A stretch of DNA of 64,000 nt from Glandiceps talaboti. Lineage: Eukaryota; Hemichordata; Enteropneusta; Spengelidae. The stretch is from contig NC_135563.1 in NCBI RefSeq assembly GCF_964340395.1, positions 9,331,575 to 9,395,574 on the forward strand, written 5' to 3'. This document shows, one piece after another, positions 48,340 to 64,000 of this stretch; position 1 is the first letter of the stretch; every line of letters begins with the position of its first letter. The notes below the pieces were generated by a model that searched no databases, was not told the origin of the DNA, and was given only the letters and a program-made list of their open reading frames with translations. The position numbers were made by a program, and so were the translations under genes.

Positions 48340-48650
48340 TACATACATACATACATACATACATACATACATACATACATACATACATACATACATACAT
48401 GTATATACATACACACACATGCATGCATGCATGCATGCATACATACATACATACATACATACATACATACATACATACATACTTACATACATACACACAC
48501 ACACACATACATACATACATACATACATACATACATACATACATACATACATACATACATACATACACACACACACATACATACATACATACATACATAC
48601 ATACATACATACATACATACATACATACATACATACATACATACACACAT
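47875..48650. repeat. ~775-bp (CATA)n mega-microsatellite
   Basis: Almost pure CATA for ~775 bp with a few single-base slips, three islands of (CA)n and one island of (CATG)n at about 48417-48440. The island (CA)n followed by CATA recurs at a regular ~110-150-bp distance, so part of the array grew by duplication of longer blocks. Long YIHT and MYVC frames are artefacts. Confidence 0.98.
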
Positions 48651-50547
48651 GATTTGCATAACATTGGGTTCAGGATTCCGTTTCTAACAATGACTGATGT
48701 GTCATGAGAGTTTCATACGAATACTCCACGAAGCTGTTGCCGTCCATGTGTAGGTACCTAAATTGCACTTTCTTATATCGCTGATATTTCCTTAGGTGTA
48801 CAATGTAATGATACAAACAAGAATGGAACTGTTTGTCCACGTTTTTACATGTTAGACCTTGTCGGCGTTATTACAATAAATTGACGTCGCTTGCTTCATG
48901 TATATCGTTACCTGAAACTGAATTTTACCACCTATAGTATGTGCGTCATCATATATAACAATCATGTGAGTTCTTGGTGAACACCATTACTTTACCTTTG
49001 ACCCTCTCGCACAAGATAAATCAAGAGCGGGGGGGGGGGGGGTGAATGACGCCATTATATTCCAACAGATTGATGGGGGCACAGCAACGTTAGTCATGTG
49101 ATCTTTATCATATGTTCCTTGTGAAATCATATGAAATTCTTGGCGATTGCCATGACATCCATCTTCTTAAAGGATCATAACCACAGTTCACATATTTTTG
49201 AAAGCGTAACTTTTACTGCATTTTTAAAAGGCCTAGGTAATATATAATTAATTAAGTTCAACCCTGGCATCAAAATATAACTTGTAAAAAAAAAGTCTTG
49301 CAAGTTCGATATCTTAAATCAGTATACGTATAAAACTATTGTGGAAATCCAGACTATGCCATCAACTATTCTAACTATGCTAGAAGACAACTTTACCGAC
49401 GTCATAGAAGACACTAATTTTATATTAGAATAGTTTAATGGAGGCTTTATGTAGGCATAAGTATGAGTAAAAAAAAACTTATAAACTTTGCTTGTGCTAC
49501 ACTTTGATTACTGCTTCAAAAATCTTTCCTTTGATCACAGGTTCATGGTACGAAGTAAACACCGAAACTTCTACAAAAAAAAACCTCTGCAATCACAGTA
49601 GTATTAAAAGTGTGATGCCAGAGATCAAGTTGATCATGTATGCAATCTTTTATTGGGATCATTCATGGCCATTCGTTTGAAGGGTATGGCATAATTGTTA
49701 TGAATGCATATGTAAAGTAGTTATCAGTATAACGTTTAAGTACTCTTAGGCAAAATAAAAAAAAAATTGACCGACACTAGTTTAAACCAAAACGACAGTT
49801 TTTGAACATTGAAAATAAAACGATAAGAAATTCTTTGTCGTATTGACATTCAAGCATGTCTGTTATCTTTCCCCAGTCATGTATGTACATGTTTCATCAA
49901 AATATCACAGAAAGAGTATTCTGATCGACATTCGGTTTTTTGGGGGGTCGAAGCAATATTTTCCAAAAATGAAATTTAAAAAGGTAAAGATCATAATAAA
50001 TGATAATAAAAATAAAATCCCAACCTACCTACCCTATTTTCTGAGGCCAGGTTAACGGACAAATGCAATTAGATCTTTCTTTGCCTTATTTACATATAAT
50101 AATTGCCATACCCAGAGTAACGAGGGCACATTTCCATGTATTCTCAATACCGTGGACACTAAAGTAAAAATGTTTATATCCTCACCAATATCGCCCTCTT
50201 GAGTTCAATACGGTTAAAGTCCTTCATGTCATCAAATCTAACACTACACGGCGGTCCTGACGAAAGGGGAATATTCCACAACTTAATGTACTTTTGTGAT
50301 TTATGTTTTTTTTTTCATTTTGACTTTTCTAACAATTTCCAACTGCTCAGTTCGAGCAGCTTATCTAAATGAGATAACTATATAAGGTATTGTTTCGTGC
50401 ATGCGATATATTTTCATTCTCACACAATCTGAATACTGTATGGTACTACGTTATACAGTAACCATGACATTGAGTATGTTTCCTATCATTGAAATAAAAT
50501 GATCAAAGAAAAGAATGAACCAAGTCTAGATACATAGACGGATGGCC

Positions 50548-50550
<3 letters not shown>
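48651..50550. other. Gene-free stretch
   Basis: No gene or named element. A G-tract of about 14 lies at 49029-49042. Confidence 0.5.
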
Positions 50551-50610
<60 letters not shown>

Positions 50611-50625
50611 TAGACAGATAGATAG

Positions 50626-50720
<95 letters not shown>

Positions 50721-50754
50721 CGGATAGATAGATAGATAGATAGATTGATAGATA
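50551..50754. repeat. (ACAG)n(ATAG)n compound microsatellite
   Basis: About 15 ACAG units, then ~35 ATAG units with two interruptions. Together with the ACAG/ACGG array at 47343 it shows step-wise point change of the tetranucleotide. Confidence 0.97.
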
Positions 50755-51252
50755 TTTTCAGGACCATGACGTTATTCTTGGCCTTGCTTGGCTGTACTTG
50801 AAAAGAATTAAGATTTCATACGTTTTGATCATAATGCTAATCTATTTATATTTCTAAATTCGAAAATCTATATCTCAGGCTGTGTCTTATTTATCGAGTG
50901 ACGATCAACGCATACTATTTATGAAAGTGAATTTAGACCGTTGGCGGCGCTGTTCAATTCTGCTGTGCGAGCATCCCTGGACGTAGCCTGTTCACGTTAC
51001 GTTGTGCATAGTCAGGTTCGCCCTTCACACATATTAATTTACACTATACATTTTGATTATTTCAATGTTTCATTGTAATAACTAGTTTAAAAAGTGCACA
51101 ATATCATATTACTATTATCTATTTCTACCCTCAAAACTTTTGGGTTGAACTTCCCCGACGCCATTCCTTTGTCTATCCCACCTTTTTCCAACTTTCATCG
51201 TCTCGCTTCCCCTAGTAATTCATACCCATCCTTTCAACCATAAAGACTTGTC

Positions 51253-51253
<1 letters not shown>
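50755..51253. other. Gene-free stretch
   Basis: Nothing recognised. Confidence 0.45.
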
Positions 51254-51337
<84 letters not shown>

Positions 51338-51340
51338 GCC

Positions 51341-51396
<56 letters not shown>
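51254..51396. repeat. (CTGT)n microsatellite
   Basis: About 35 units with one GCC interruption, ending directly at the target duplication of the MITE at 51405. Confidence 0.97.
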
Positions 51397-51399
<3 letters not shown>

Positions 51400-51404
51400 A
51401 TGTG

Positions 51405-52046
51405 AGTAGTAGAGGGTGTCTATATAGGCGGGGTTAAATTACATATATGACCTTATGCGCCACTTCATTAACATAATATTACGCGCGAGCTAATTTACAT
51501 ACCTGTGACCTTATGCGCCACTCCATTAACATAATGCGTATTGGGGGCAGGAATAAATTAAACACGATGTAGTGAATGGTTGAAGTTGTATGGATATCAA
51601 TTCACCATTTATTACAACAAAGACAACAAAAACACAAAAAGAAAGATGTTAATACAAACTCAAATACTATAACGTATGATGAATATTCAATTCAAAACAT
51701 GTACCAAAATATTTCAAAACCCACGCGCTACAAGTTCTAAGACCATCATCATTACACATCATTTTATTAAAACAAAAACAAAACAAAAAACACAAAAAGA
51801 AAGATGTTAATACAAACTCAAATACTATAACATATGATGAATATTCAATTCAAAACATGTAACAACATACCCCCCCCCCTCATTAATGATTAATTTATTC
51901 CTGCCCCCAATACGTATTATGTTAATGGAGTGGCGCATAAGGTCACAGGTATGTAAATTAGCTCGCGCGTAATATTATGTTAATGAAGTGGCGCATAAGG
52001 TCATATATGTAAATTAACCCCGCCTATATAGACACCCTCTACTACT
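51405..52046. mobile_element. Intact 642-bp MITE with ~155-bp inverted repeats and 6-bp TSD
   Basis: Ends AGTAGTAGAGGGTGTCTATA and its inverse. The arms stay nearly identical for ~155 bp, to GGGGGCAGGAATAAATTA. Perfect TATGTG duplications flank it (51399-51404 and 52047-52052). Each arm contains a direct repeat of GACCTTATGCGCCACT...CATTAACATAAT. The centre has an ~85-bp direct duplication (AAGAAAGATGTTAATACAAA at about 51640 and 51800). No frame for a transposase, so it depends on another element. Six-bp TSD suits few superfamilies; none assigned. Confidence 0.93.
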
Positions 52047-52052
52047 TATGTG

Positions 52053-53240
52053 TCGGTCTTTATTCCACTTGGTCGTTTTTGTCCCTGCATCATCTAGCTC
52101 CTGTGACATCCCATATGACTATTCTAGACGATTGATTTAGAGGCAAGCCTTCTACTATTGCCACTATACATCAGACTGCGTAATGAGTGATAACAAGGCA
52201 AAATATCACGAAAAAATCACTAACAGGCCCGAAAGCACTCAATGAATCTTAAAACAGGGACAACACTGAAAGGTTTATTTCGAGGGTGATATTAAACTGC
52301 ATTCCTTGCAGTGCCTTATGTTGCGGTTCTATTCAACTAAGTATGTACATTGTACGTGCTAAACCTAACTGTTTCTAGGGATGTCTCATGATTGCAAGTG
52401 ACGGTTAGAGAAACATCGCTTATTATTAAGTGCAATGTCTGCTATTTTATGGACTTTTCGTGAAGACATTCTGGATGTCTTTAAAAAGGGCTGAGTTTTA
52501 ACAATCCCAATATGTATATATGAGATTTGTAAGTATTGAAGGCATAGGAACACATTTGGTTTTATAACCAATCCAGCAATAGTCATTGCATTATTACGAT
52601 CGTTATTTATAGACTCGGAGACGATTCATTCGAGTCATTTTGTAAGGAGAATTTTACGACACATGGCCATCTTTCTGCCTTCAATATAAACGAACCATGT
52701 TTTCTCGTTTCAAGCTCTGTATATCCAACTTTATCTAAGATGGGAGGAAAACGAAGATGATATACAATCTTAAATTAACGCCAAAGGATCAGGCTGTAAA
52801 TGAAATCGGAAATTCGGAAATCTATCGCCTTATAACGCCAGGAACAACACAGACGTGGGTGTTTGCGTCCTGAAGAAGCGGTGGCAGCGGTGGGATCACA
52901 AAATAAAGATTTATTACAAAATCAGTTATTTCACAGGCAAACACTGAAAATAATAGAACGTTTTATCCTTCGCATAAGGACTCAGTTATAGCCAGTAAAG
53001 CCAACTCTCCATTTTCTTGTTGGGCGTGAACGATAAAATTATGTTACACCGATTTCGACATCATCATGTGCTGTTGTGAATAACAATATTGGTGATTTAT
53101 GAATAGGTTTCTTGTCAATTTGAAACACAATTGATGGTCTAGTGATGATATTGTCACTTTTCAAATATGAGACAAATCATTCAAGTGTGAATTTATCACG
53201 CGGTGGTTATCCTTTGATGTATTTTTGCTGTCTATGCTTT
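52053..53240. other. Gene-free stretch with one arm of a dispersed inverted repeat
   Basis: GAAGCGGTGGCAGCGGTGGG at about 52876 recurs inverted at about 53400-53425, inside the neighbouring inverted-repeat element. Nothing else is recognised. Confidence 0.5.
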
Positions 53241-53554
53241 AGGGAGCGTTCATTAATTTAAAAGAGGAGGGCCGGGAGAATTTGTAGGGGATGTCACTTT
53301 TTACAAATCTATTCTCGGGGAACGGCGCGCAATATTTTAGAAAAAATGGAATTAGGCGTGGTTCCGTTTGATTCATTGTATTATCTAACTGCATTGTTTT
53401 GTGATCCCACCGCTGCCACCGTTTCGAAATCCTACCTCTGCCGTATCCCACCACTGTACCGTAATATCAGAACACATCACTCAAATCGCTTCTGACAAAC
53501 ATATCGATTGTTAGTTTTGATTGACCCCACCCCTGTAATTACTGAAGGCTCCCT
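53241..53554. mobile_element. 314-bp inverted-repeat MITE, AGGGAG family
   Basis: Left end AGGGAGCGTTCATTAATTTA, right end the inverse of AGGGAGCCTTCAGTAATTA; a GATGTCACTTTTT segment lies just inside the left end. The ends match those of the ~1-kb element at 25984-26971, so both belong to one family at different sizes. Non-coding. Confidence 0.7.
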
Positions 53555-58206
<4,652 letters not shown>

Positions 58207-58579
58207 AGTCGAGTTCCTACACGACGCGTTACGATTACTACCATCATCCCCACTCGCGTATGGGGAAAGTCCTTATTCTGACACAGAAATATGTGCCCCC
58301 CCCCCCCCGACTCCATTCATACAAACGTGATGACTTTATCGCATCCCCACATGATTTTAGTCTCAGACTGGAGAGGTGGAATTAGGTTAATGAACAATTG
58401 TCTAAAGGAACAAACCAAACGCAACTGCCTGTCAATTTGTGATGAATAACTACTGGCATGCGTAATTTACGCTTCGCCCAGTGGGGGTAGCACATATTTC
58501 TGTGCTAGAATAAGGACTTTCCCTATACGTAAGTCCAGATGATGGTAGTTATCGTAACGCGTCGTATAAGAACTAGACT
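58207..58579 (-). mobile_element. MITE, AGTCTAGTTCC family, copy 2 (inverted)
   Basis: A ~373-bp element with TA on both flanks and ~95-bp inverted ends (AGTCGAGTTCCTACACGACG left; TATAAGAACTAGACT right). Its internal text (AACTGCCTGTCAATTTG) is the reverse complement of copy 1 at 43338-43715, so the two copies lie in opposite orientation 15 kb apart. Confidence 0.88.
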
Positions 58580-59126
58580 ACTGTATCCATTACTCAGTCA
58601 AGTACCACCACTGGGTGGGGGTGGGGTTGTGGTGGGGGATAACCCAATAAGTTATTTGTACAATTACAGCAGTATTGATACATAATTAGAGTTTATATAG
58701 CATGTGCGTAACGTCAAATTGCGTATTCATATTTAGTGCCCATATATACCGATACATAATCATTTGCATCACACGGAAAAAATATACTTTAGAACAAATC
58801 GGACAATAAACAAGCTTGTCAATGCGTAATTATGTAAAGCATTTTCAACAGATTTAATCAAAAGGTTCATATTTAATATTTTACATACTCTTGTCCCCAG
58901 ATACAGAACCGAAAACAACCCGAACTTTTTTTACAATCTTTCCAACCCTCACATTAAGGTGTCGTACATGTTATATAAGCTATTCTAGAAGGTTTGAAGA
59001 CAGTTTTGAATATGGTGTGCTAGAACAAAACAACACAAATGATCGTGCAAATACAACCCCGTTTCTTCGTTTAACATATATAGTCCACGCATTTTGTTTG
59101 GAGCAAGCAGACAGACACAGATCTCT
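58580..59126. other. Gene-free stretch
   Basis: Possible 3' UTR of the minus-strand exon at 59127-59231. The long plus-strand frame across 58891-59337 is probably its antisense shadow. Confidence 0.4.
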
Positions 59127-59231
59127 TTACTTCCTCGCTTCTTCCACGGTCATTGCCTCGAGAGTTTCCAGGAGTTTTGCCACGTTCGTACGTAAATTGT
59201 TTGCAACATCTATCAGATCTGTAACAGTTCC
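59127..59231 (-). CDS. Candidate last coding exon of an unidentified minus-strand gene
   Basis: A strong polypyrimidine tract and acceptor (TTTCTCTCTTCCAG) lead into 34 codons and a TAA. The peptide starts GTVTDLIDVANNLRTNVAKL and ends LLETLEAMTVEEARK, a clean amphipathic helix with heptad-like Leu/Val spacing. This composition is unlike random AT-rich DNA. A possible preceding exon is at 61720-61764. I do not recognise the family; a helical subunit C-terminus is as far as the sequence goes. Confidence 0.48.
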   Translation of the reverse strand, partial: GTVTDLIDVANNLRTNVAKLLETLEAMTVEEARK

Positions 59232-60876
59232 CTGGAAGAGAGAAAAAAAGACAAGTAAAAAAAAGGGAGAGAATATTAACACCTCTTCGGTACAAAAGGT
59301 TTCACTCTCAGCAGAAAAAAAAGCCAAAGGCTCGTAGACTTAAAATGCCAGAGTAGAATTGTCTTAATTGAGTTCAGATAAAACGCCTTGATAGATAAGG
59401 AAGTGAATTTCAATGGTCTATCCATCATAGATCGATACGATCATATAACACGCTTGTATCTCATTGCATTCTTGTTATCTGCCGGATTCATCGTCCGTTC
59501 CTCTCATGAAAGTAAACACCTCGACACAGAAGCGGAGATGACAACTTATATATTATTTAGTATTTAATCCATCCCTGATTGCATTGTCCAAATGACGCTC
59601 CCCCGTGCCTCTTACAAAACAAAATATCCCATAATACGTGGCTTCAGATTGTTTCTCGTTTCTGTCGGGTCTTTTCAACATTGATGACAAATATGGATTG
59701 TCCACACTAGTGTTCCGACCAATAGAATTTTTGATAGTAATCTTTACGGTCCGGATATAGGTTTTGCGGATTGAAGTTGTTCGGTGTAAAGATCAGCCTT
59801 TTGGGGGGGGGGGGGGGGCGTACGCAATACTACCGAGGTCTCAAATCCAAACAGTATAGGTTTTATCATACGCCTTATGTAGCATTTGAAGCTGCATAAA
59901 GAAATCATGTCCCAGCTGCAGCTAACAACAATTTAACTGGCAATATAACGAATAACGAACAAATAATCAAAATTAAAAGAAAAGTCAAACTTAAAACGAG
60001 AATGATAACTACAAATCTTTAGAATTTAGAGTCCAAGCTTCCTATTGTCTATAGATGTCCTAAAACCGCTCAGTAGCCAAAACCCAACGTTTCTCATCCC
60101 ATAAAATTCGCCACACCTTGTACTTCAAAATCCAAGCGTTATTTTCTTCTAGTAATAAACACAACATTCATCATAACATTTGTAATTACAACAACACGTA
60201 ATACACTGGGGTCTCAATGTTTAATTACTTGTAATGGTTCAATCCACAACAGAAATGTTAACGAGTTATTTTTTTGTAATTAGTCAAACTGTACAATCAC
60301 ATTTTTAGCTATGCTATAAAACAACTTATAGCCAAATGGGAGGATATACATACCACCTGTCGAGTGATCATTACTCATAAAACACACACAACTAACTGTG
60401 TTGAGATGTGTGTTCTCGTTTATATAGCTTAGTTAAGTATACGCCAGGGACGTGAAACTAAACGAGTTTATATACTTTATTGTGTGTGTGTCCACGGAGG
60501 ATTTTATTTCTCTTTATTTACCCTTTTCCTTCTTTTGCATAATAGCATCATGAAGTCTGTACTTAAAGACTGTGATATGAATCTACAAGTCTTAGAAGTA
60601 ACGGTAATTTGTATCACTGCTAGTCTTGTTGGTTAGTACAATTTGCTGGACACTTATAAGTATTGACCGTCTTATAATCATAGACTGGCTTTAGACTTAA
60701 TCATTTTTTAATTCACAAATAATAGATGACAAATTTCAATTTTAAAAAAGGCCTAACAAAAAGGATCCCTCTGAAATGATAATAAAAACTATAGCCATAC
60801 ACAGACAGGAAAAATGCACAAAATTTCATTGGTTAATTTGTTGTTATTGGTCTTGTCGTCGTTAAATGATCAATAC
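59232..60876. other. Gene-free stretch
   Basis: It holds a G-tract of ~17 at 59803-59818. Nothing else is recognised. It would be intronic if the exons at 59127 and 61720 belong together. Confidence 0.45.
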
Positions 60877-60912
<36 letters not shown>

Positions 60913-61033
60913 CCTAGGTACGTACCTACCTATCTCCATGCATGCATGCATGCATCCATCCATCCGTCCGTCCGTCCGTACATACATACATACATACATA
61001 CATACATACATACATACATACATACATACATAC
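60877..61033. repeat. Compound tetranucleotide run (ACAG, TGCA, CCAT, CCGT, CATA)
   Basis: Five different tetranucleotides follow each other within 157 bp, each a one-base change from a neighbour. Confidence 0.95.
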
Positions 61034-61719
61034 ATCTTCTTTACAGAGTGCAAGTTTCATCCACGATAACTCGTTTGTATGTTACAAATATTGAACAACT
61101 AGGGTTTCACTGTGACAATAACCGAGAGTTGCTTTCAACATACCAACTGATGTTCCCCATTCGTCAATACCCAGGCTAAGAAATGTCACTGCAAACGACA
61201 AAGACATGTCGTAACGGTTGTATTACTATCTGTGTTGTGTCCTTGAGATCGTAACACTACATTCAAACAGACACAAGAGACCATCTTAGTTTGCTTTTGA
61301 CACTCATCCAGTGAAATCACACACTAGTTTCCTTTAAAGCTCCATAGAGGGAATTATGATGCTGTATTCTTTAACTTAGTGAGTATGTGTACGGTTATGA
61401 CCTTACATTTAAGAGAGACTCGGTCCCAATACAAGTTATTCCTGCATTTCGATGGATTACTCGTCACTTATCACCAACAATTTCGTATGAATCTATCATT
61501 TCCCCTGAATTGACACTAATTCAAAGTGTAGCGTGCTTTTATTGTCATGTCTTCAACGCCAACGCCTTGGGCAATCTCCTTCAAAAAAAGGCCAAATTAA
61601 AATGACACCCTTCATATTCTATTTCTCAAGATGAATATGGATTAACACCATGAGTGGAATGCTATTAGTCCGTCTATAATGTAGGTTTGGAAATGTCCAT
61701 ATTAAAAGTAGTTACTTAC

Positions 61720-61764
61720 AGCCTCAAATCCCTCACTTGTGTTGGCAATTATATGCCCTAATTG
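61720..61764 (-). CDS. Possible 15-codon penultimate exon
   Basis: It reads QLGHIIANTSEGFEA and ends at a strong donor (GCT then GTAAGTAAC) in phase 0, which fits the phase-0 acceptor at 59231. The acceptor (GTTGTTAG) is weak, and any longer version meets a stop in all frames. Low-confidence partner of the exon at 59127-59231. Confidence 0.28.
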
Positions 61765-61939
61765 CTAACAACACTTTGGGACTAGGGATTTAAGAACTGA
61801 CATTTAGTAGTAATTATGAAAATATCTTGAGCTGATGAACTGGAAATAAGTCATTGGGTCGAATAATAGAGAGATTTAACGTGTTGTAGAAAGATGTCCT
61901 AATATTCCCGCATAACGATATACGACCCTAATATGATAA

Positions 61940-62171
61940 TGTATGTATGTATGTATGTATGTATGTATGTATGTATGTATGTATGTATGTATGTATGTAT
62001 GTATGTATGTATGTGTGTGTGTGTGTGTGTATGTACGTACGTACGTACGTACGTACGTACGTATGTATGTATGTATGTATGTATGTATGTATGTATGTAT
62101 GTATGTATGTATGTATGTACGTATGTATGTATGTGTGTGTATATACCCACAGACACACATACACATATAAA

Positions 62172-62246
<75 letters not shown>
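61940..62246. repeat. (GTAT)n(GTAC)n(GTAT)n(TG)n(TA)n compound microsatellite
   Basis: Blocks of GTAT, TG, six or seven GTAC units, GTAT, TG and about 35 TA. Frames of MYVC or YIHT type are artefacts. Confidence 0.97.
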
Positions 62247-62251
<5 letters not shown>

Positions 62252-62737
62252 CAATGAAGAATATACAATGACTTTCGCATCTGTTCAAAATATACTCTGA
62301 TTCTTAAGATCTTGTATTTTTAACTTACAATCTATGCCATGTGTGTTTTATAGAAGTTCTTTATATCTATTTTGAAAACACTTGAATAAATATTGCTGGT
62401 TTAAAGTATCACCTCTCGTAATGGTTCACAACAGTACGTCAAGTTAATATTAAATAATATTTAAATCTTCATGTCTGTGAGGGACTAAAACTTGAATTGT
62501 TTTGACGCACTAGTATATTTATTTGAGATCTTCGTGTCAGTGCTGGAGATAAACCAGAATTTGTCGAGTTTGACTCAACAGATATTTTGGAAGGAACTTG
62601 TATGATAAGAAAGAACTTTCCTATAAAAACTAAGTTAAGAATCACATCTGAAGTGTCACTCAATCAGTGTCTGGAGCAACCATGTTTCATCCGACGTGAG
62701 GTTTACCTTTTAACGGTGCCATTAGCTGCGTTGATTT
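62247..62737. other. Gene-free stretch
   Basis: A Ser-rich 64-codon frame on the minus strand (62469-62663) lacks an exon border at its end and is not called. Confidence 0.4.
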
Positions 62738-63029
62738 ACAGCTAAAATGATGTTGGCTTGGTATTTCATTCATGTAACATGACATTTACAGCTAAAATGG
62801 CGTTGGTTTGGTTTGGTGTTTCTCTCACGCAGCATGACATTTTTACACACACTCGGACAACTTATAATGCACAGAAATAACCACATAGTTGCCGTGCACA
62901 GTGGGGTTGTAGAAGTAATCAAGTTGAAATGTTGATTATCAGTTAGAAAATAAACAATTCCAGTCATTAAAATCATCAAGTCCATTGAGTCGATTGAGTG
63001 AAACACCAAGCCAACGTCATTGTAGCTGT
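62738..63029. mobile_element. ~290-bp inverted-repeat element with doubled left end
   Basis: Left end ACAGCTAAAATGATGTTGGC with a second, similar copy ~50 bp further in (ACAGCTAAAATGGCGTTGG, TTTGGTGTTTCTCTCA). The right end is the inverse of ACAGCTACAATGACGTTGGC and GGTGTTTCACTCAA. Non-coding; family unknown. Confidence 0.65.
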
Positions 63030-63945
63030 AGTTAAAATGACTGAAAGCGTACTATGTGGATGTTAATGTATACATCTATAAATTGTCAGAATTAATGACT
63101 CAAATCAAATTATACTTCTGTGCGCATGTGCGAAACTAATCAAAGGATTGTGTGTCGTCTCCGGACTAATTATTTGGTTACTACATTCATGTCTAGACTA
63201 ATTCTTTTGAAAAAGGTCACGTATTTTCAATTTATTTTATTAAATTCTGAAGTTAACATAAACAAAACTTGTTCAATTAAAAAAAAAACCTCTTGTACCA
63301 TCAACGATTATCGCTTTTCCTAGCAATAGACTATTCATAAACAGATAAATTACTCGCTCGGGTTAGATCGAGTTTCAAATTGGCTCCCTTACTCGTGAGA
63401 GAGTCAAATGTTTACTTTGCTTATGATATGCATACAGATTTTTCTTTTTCAGAATGTATATATAAATATGATGTGGTATATCTGAAAAGGACACGTTTAT
63501 TACTCTGAGCGTCATAACTTGATTTCAAATTTAGTGTCAATTTGAAAGTATTCCTCCTTGTACAGGCAACCCCAGCTTGCTCCTCTTACGAAAGAATCAA
63601 CCCCAGCTTGCTCCTCTAACGAAAGAATCAAGCTGATTCTTATCATAATCACTGCTCTCTTCTTGCAAGACATCTGGAAAGGTCAAGAACTTATCTTCAA
63701 TCATTCACAGTCCCATCGGATCATACGAAGGTAAACTTACAACACTAGGATCGAGAATTAATGTCATTTCTCTCAAGAGACTTTGGAAGGGTAAAGGATG
63801 GAATTAGTATGTATGGCTGCTCTCGTCCCCTAAAGAAAGATGCAGTTGCTTTTCAATGGAACCCACTGCACATGTGTATAAGCCCAACCAATTATATTTG
63901 GAATGGTTCACCTCAAGAATAGAATTGAATTGTAACTGAGTTGTA
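63030..63945. other. Gene-free stretch with a 32-bp tandem duplication
   Basis: A 32-bp segment (CAACCCCAGCTTGCTCCTCT, then ACGAAAGAAT) is doubled at about 63569-63632. No gene recognised. Confidence 0.6.
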
Positions 63946-64000
63946 ATGTATGTATGTATGTATGTATGTATGTATGTATGTATGTATGTATGTATGTATG
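63946..64000. repeat. (GTAT)n microsatellite at right edge
   Basis: At least 13 units, cut by the window end. Confidence 0.95.

Noticed and set aside
47835-48707. Very long open frames (up to 271 codons) of YIHT or MYVC repeats, and similar ones at 54164-54679, 61876-62300 and 47265-47651
   Set aside because: A 4-bp repeat whose unit has no stop in any phase gives open frames in every frame on both strands. There is no coding evidence.
58891-59337. 148-codon plus-strand frame
   Set aside because: It is antisense to the better supported minus-strand exon at 59127-59231 and is rich in Lys/Ser from simple sequence.
63596-63700. 35-codon minus-strand frame (MIEDKFLTFPDVLQEESSDY...)
   Set aside because: Composition is coding-like, but it ends in the 32-bp tandem duplication with a stop and has no usable splice donor before it.

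Overview
The window is animal nuclear DNA. It has genes split into many short exons with GT-AG introns, low gene density, very abundant tetranucleotide microsatellites (CTGT/ACAG and CATA/TATG) and many short inverted-repeat DNA elements. The protein families (a MOXD1-like copper monooxygenase and an ornithine aminotransferase) and a pearl/HINE-like repeat point to a marine invertebrate, such as a hemichordate, echinoderm, cephalochordate or mollusc. The sequence alone does not fix the phylum.

Left part (1-35.1 kb): three genes lie head-to-tail on the minus strand. Read 5' to 3' they are a complete 12-exon MOXD1-like gene (copy B, 35078 to 27946, 626 aa), a complete 7-exon OAT gene (19963 to 9395, 434 aa), and the first six exons of a second MOXD1-like gene (copy A, 6322 to 177) that runs off the left edge. 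The two MOXD1 copies share exon lengths and phases and are tandem paralogs on either side of OAT. Exon 3 is far more alike between them than its neighbours, which suggests gene conversion. Both start regions carry a CRE-type TGACGT motif close to the ATG. OAT keeps its PLP lysine, but two residues of the family's ornithine pocket (human Arg180 and Glu235) are His and Val here.

The gaps and introns of this part hold transposon debris: a non-autonomous Helentron-like element with ~147-bp tandem units and a 3' hairpin, MITEs with TA target sites, a 2.3-kb inverted-repeat element with internal ~245-bp repeats, a LINE reverse-transcriptase tail, a tRNA-like SINE head, and several minisatellites inside OAT introns.

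Right part (35.1-64 kb): mostly gene-poor. I found only weak gene candidates. They are a plus-strand first coding exon at 38925-39062 with a strong splice donor, an unidentified minus-strand small-protein locus at 45863-46388 with a C2H2-like finger in the second frame, and a possible last exon of a minus-strand gene at 59127-59231. The rest is MITEs (one intact with a 6-bp target duplication at 51405-52046, and one family present twice in opposite orientation at 43338 and 58207), very long microsatellites (up to ~775 bp of CATA) and sequence in which I recognise nothing. No rRNA, CRISPR array or LTR element was seen.
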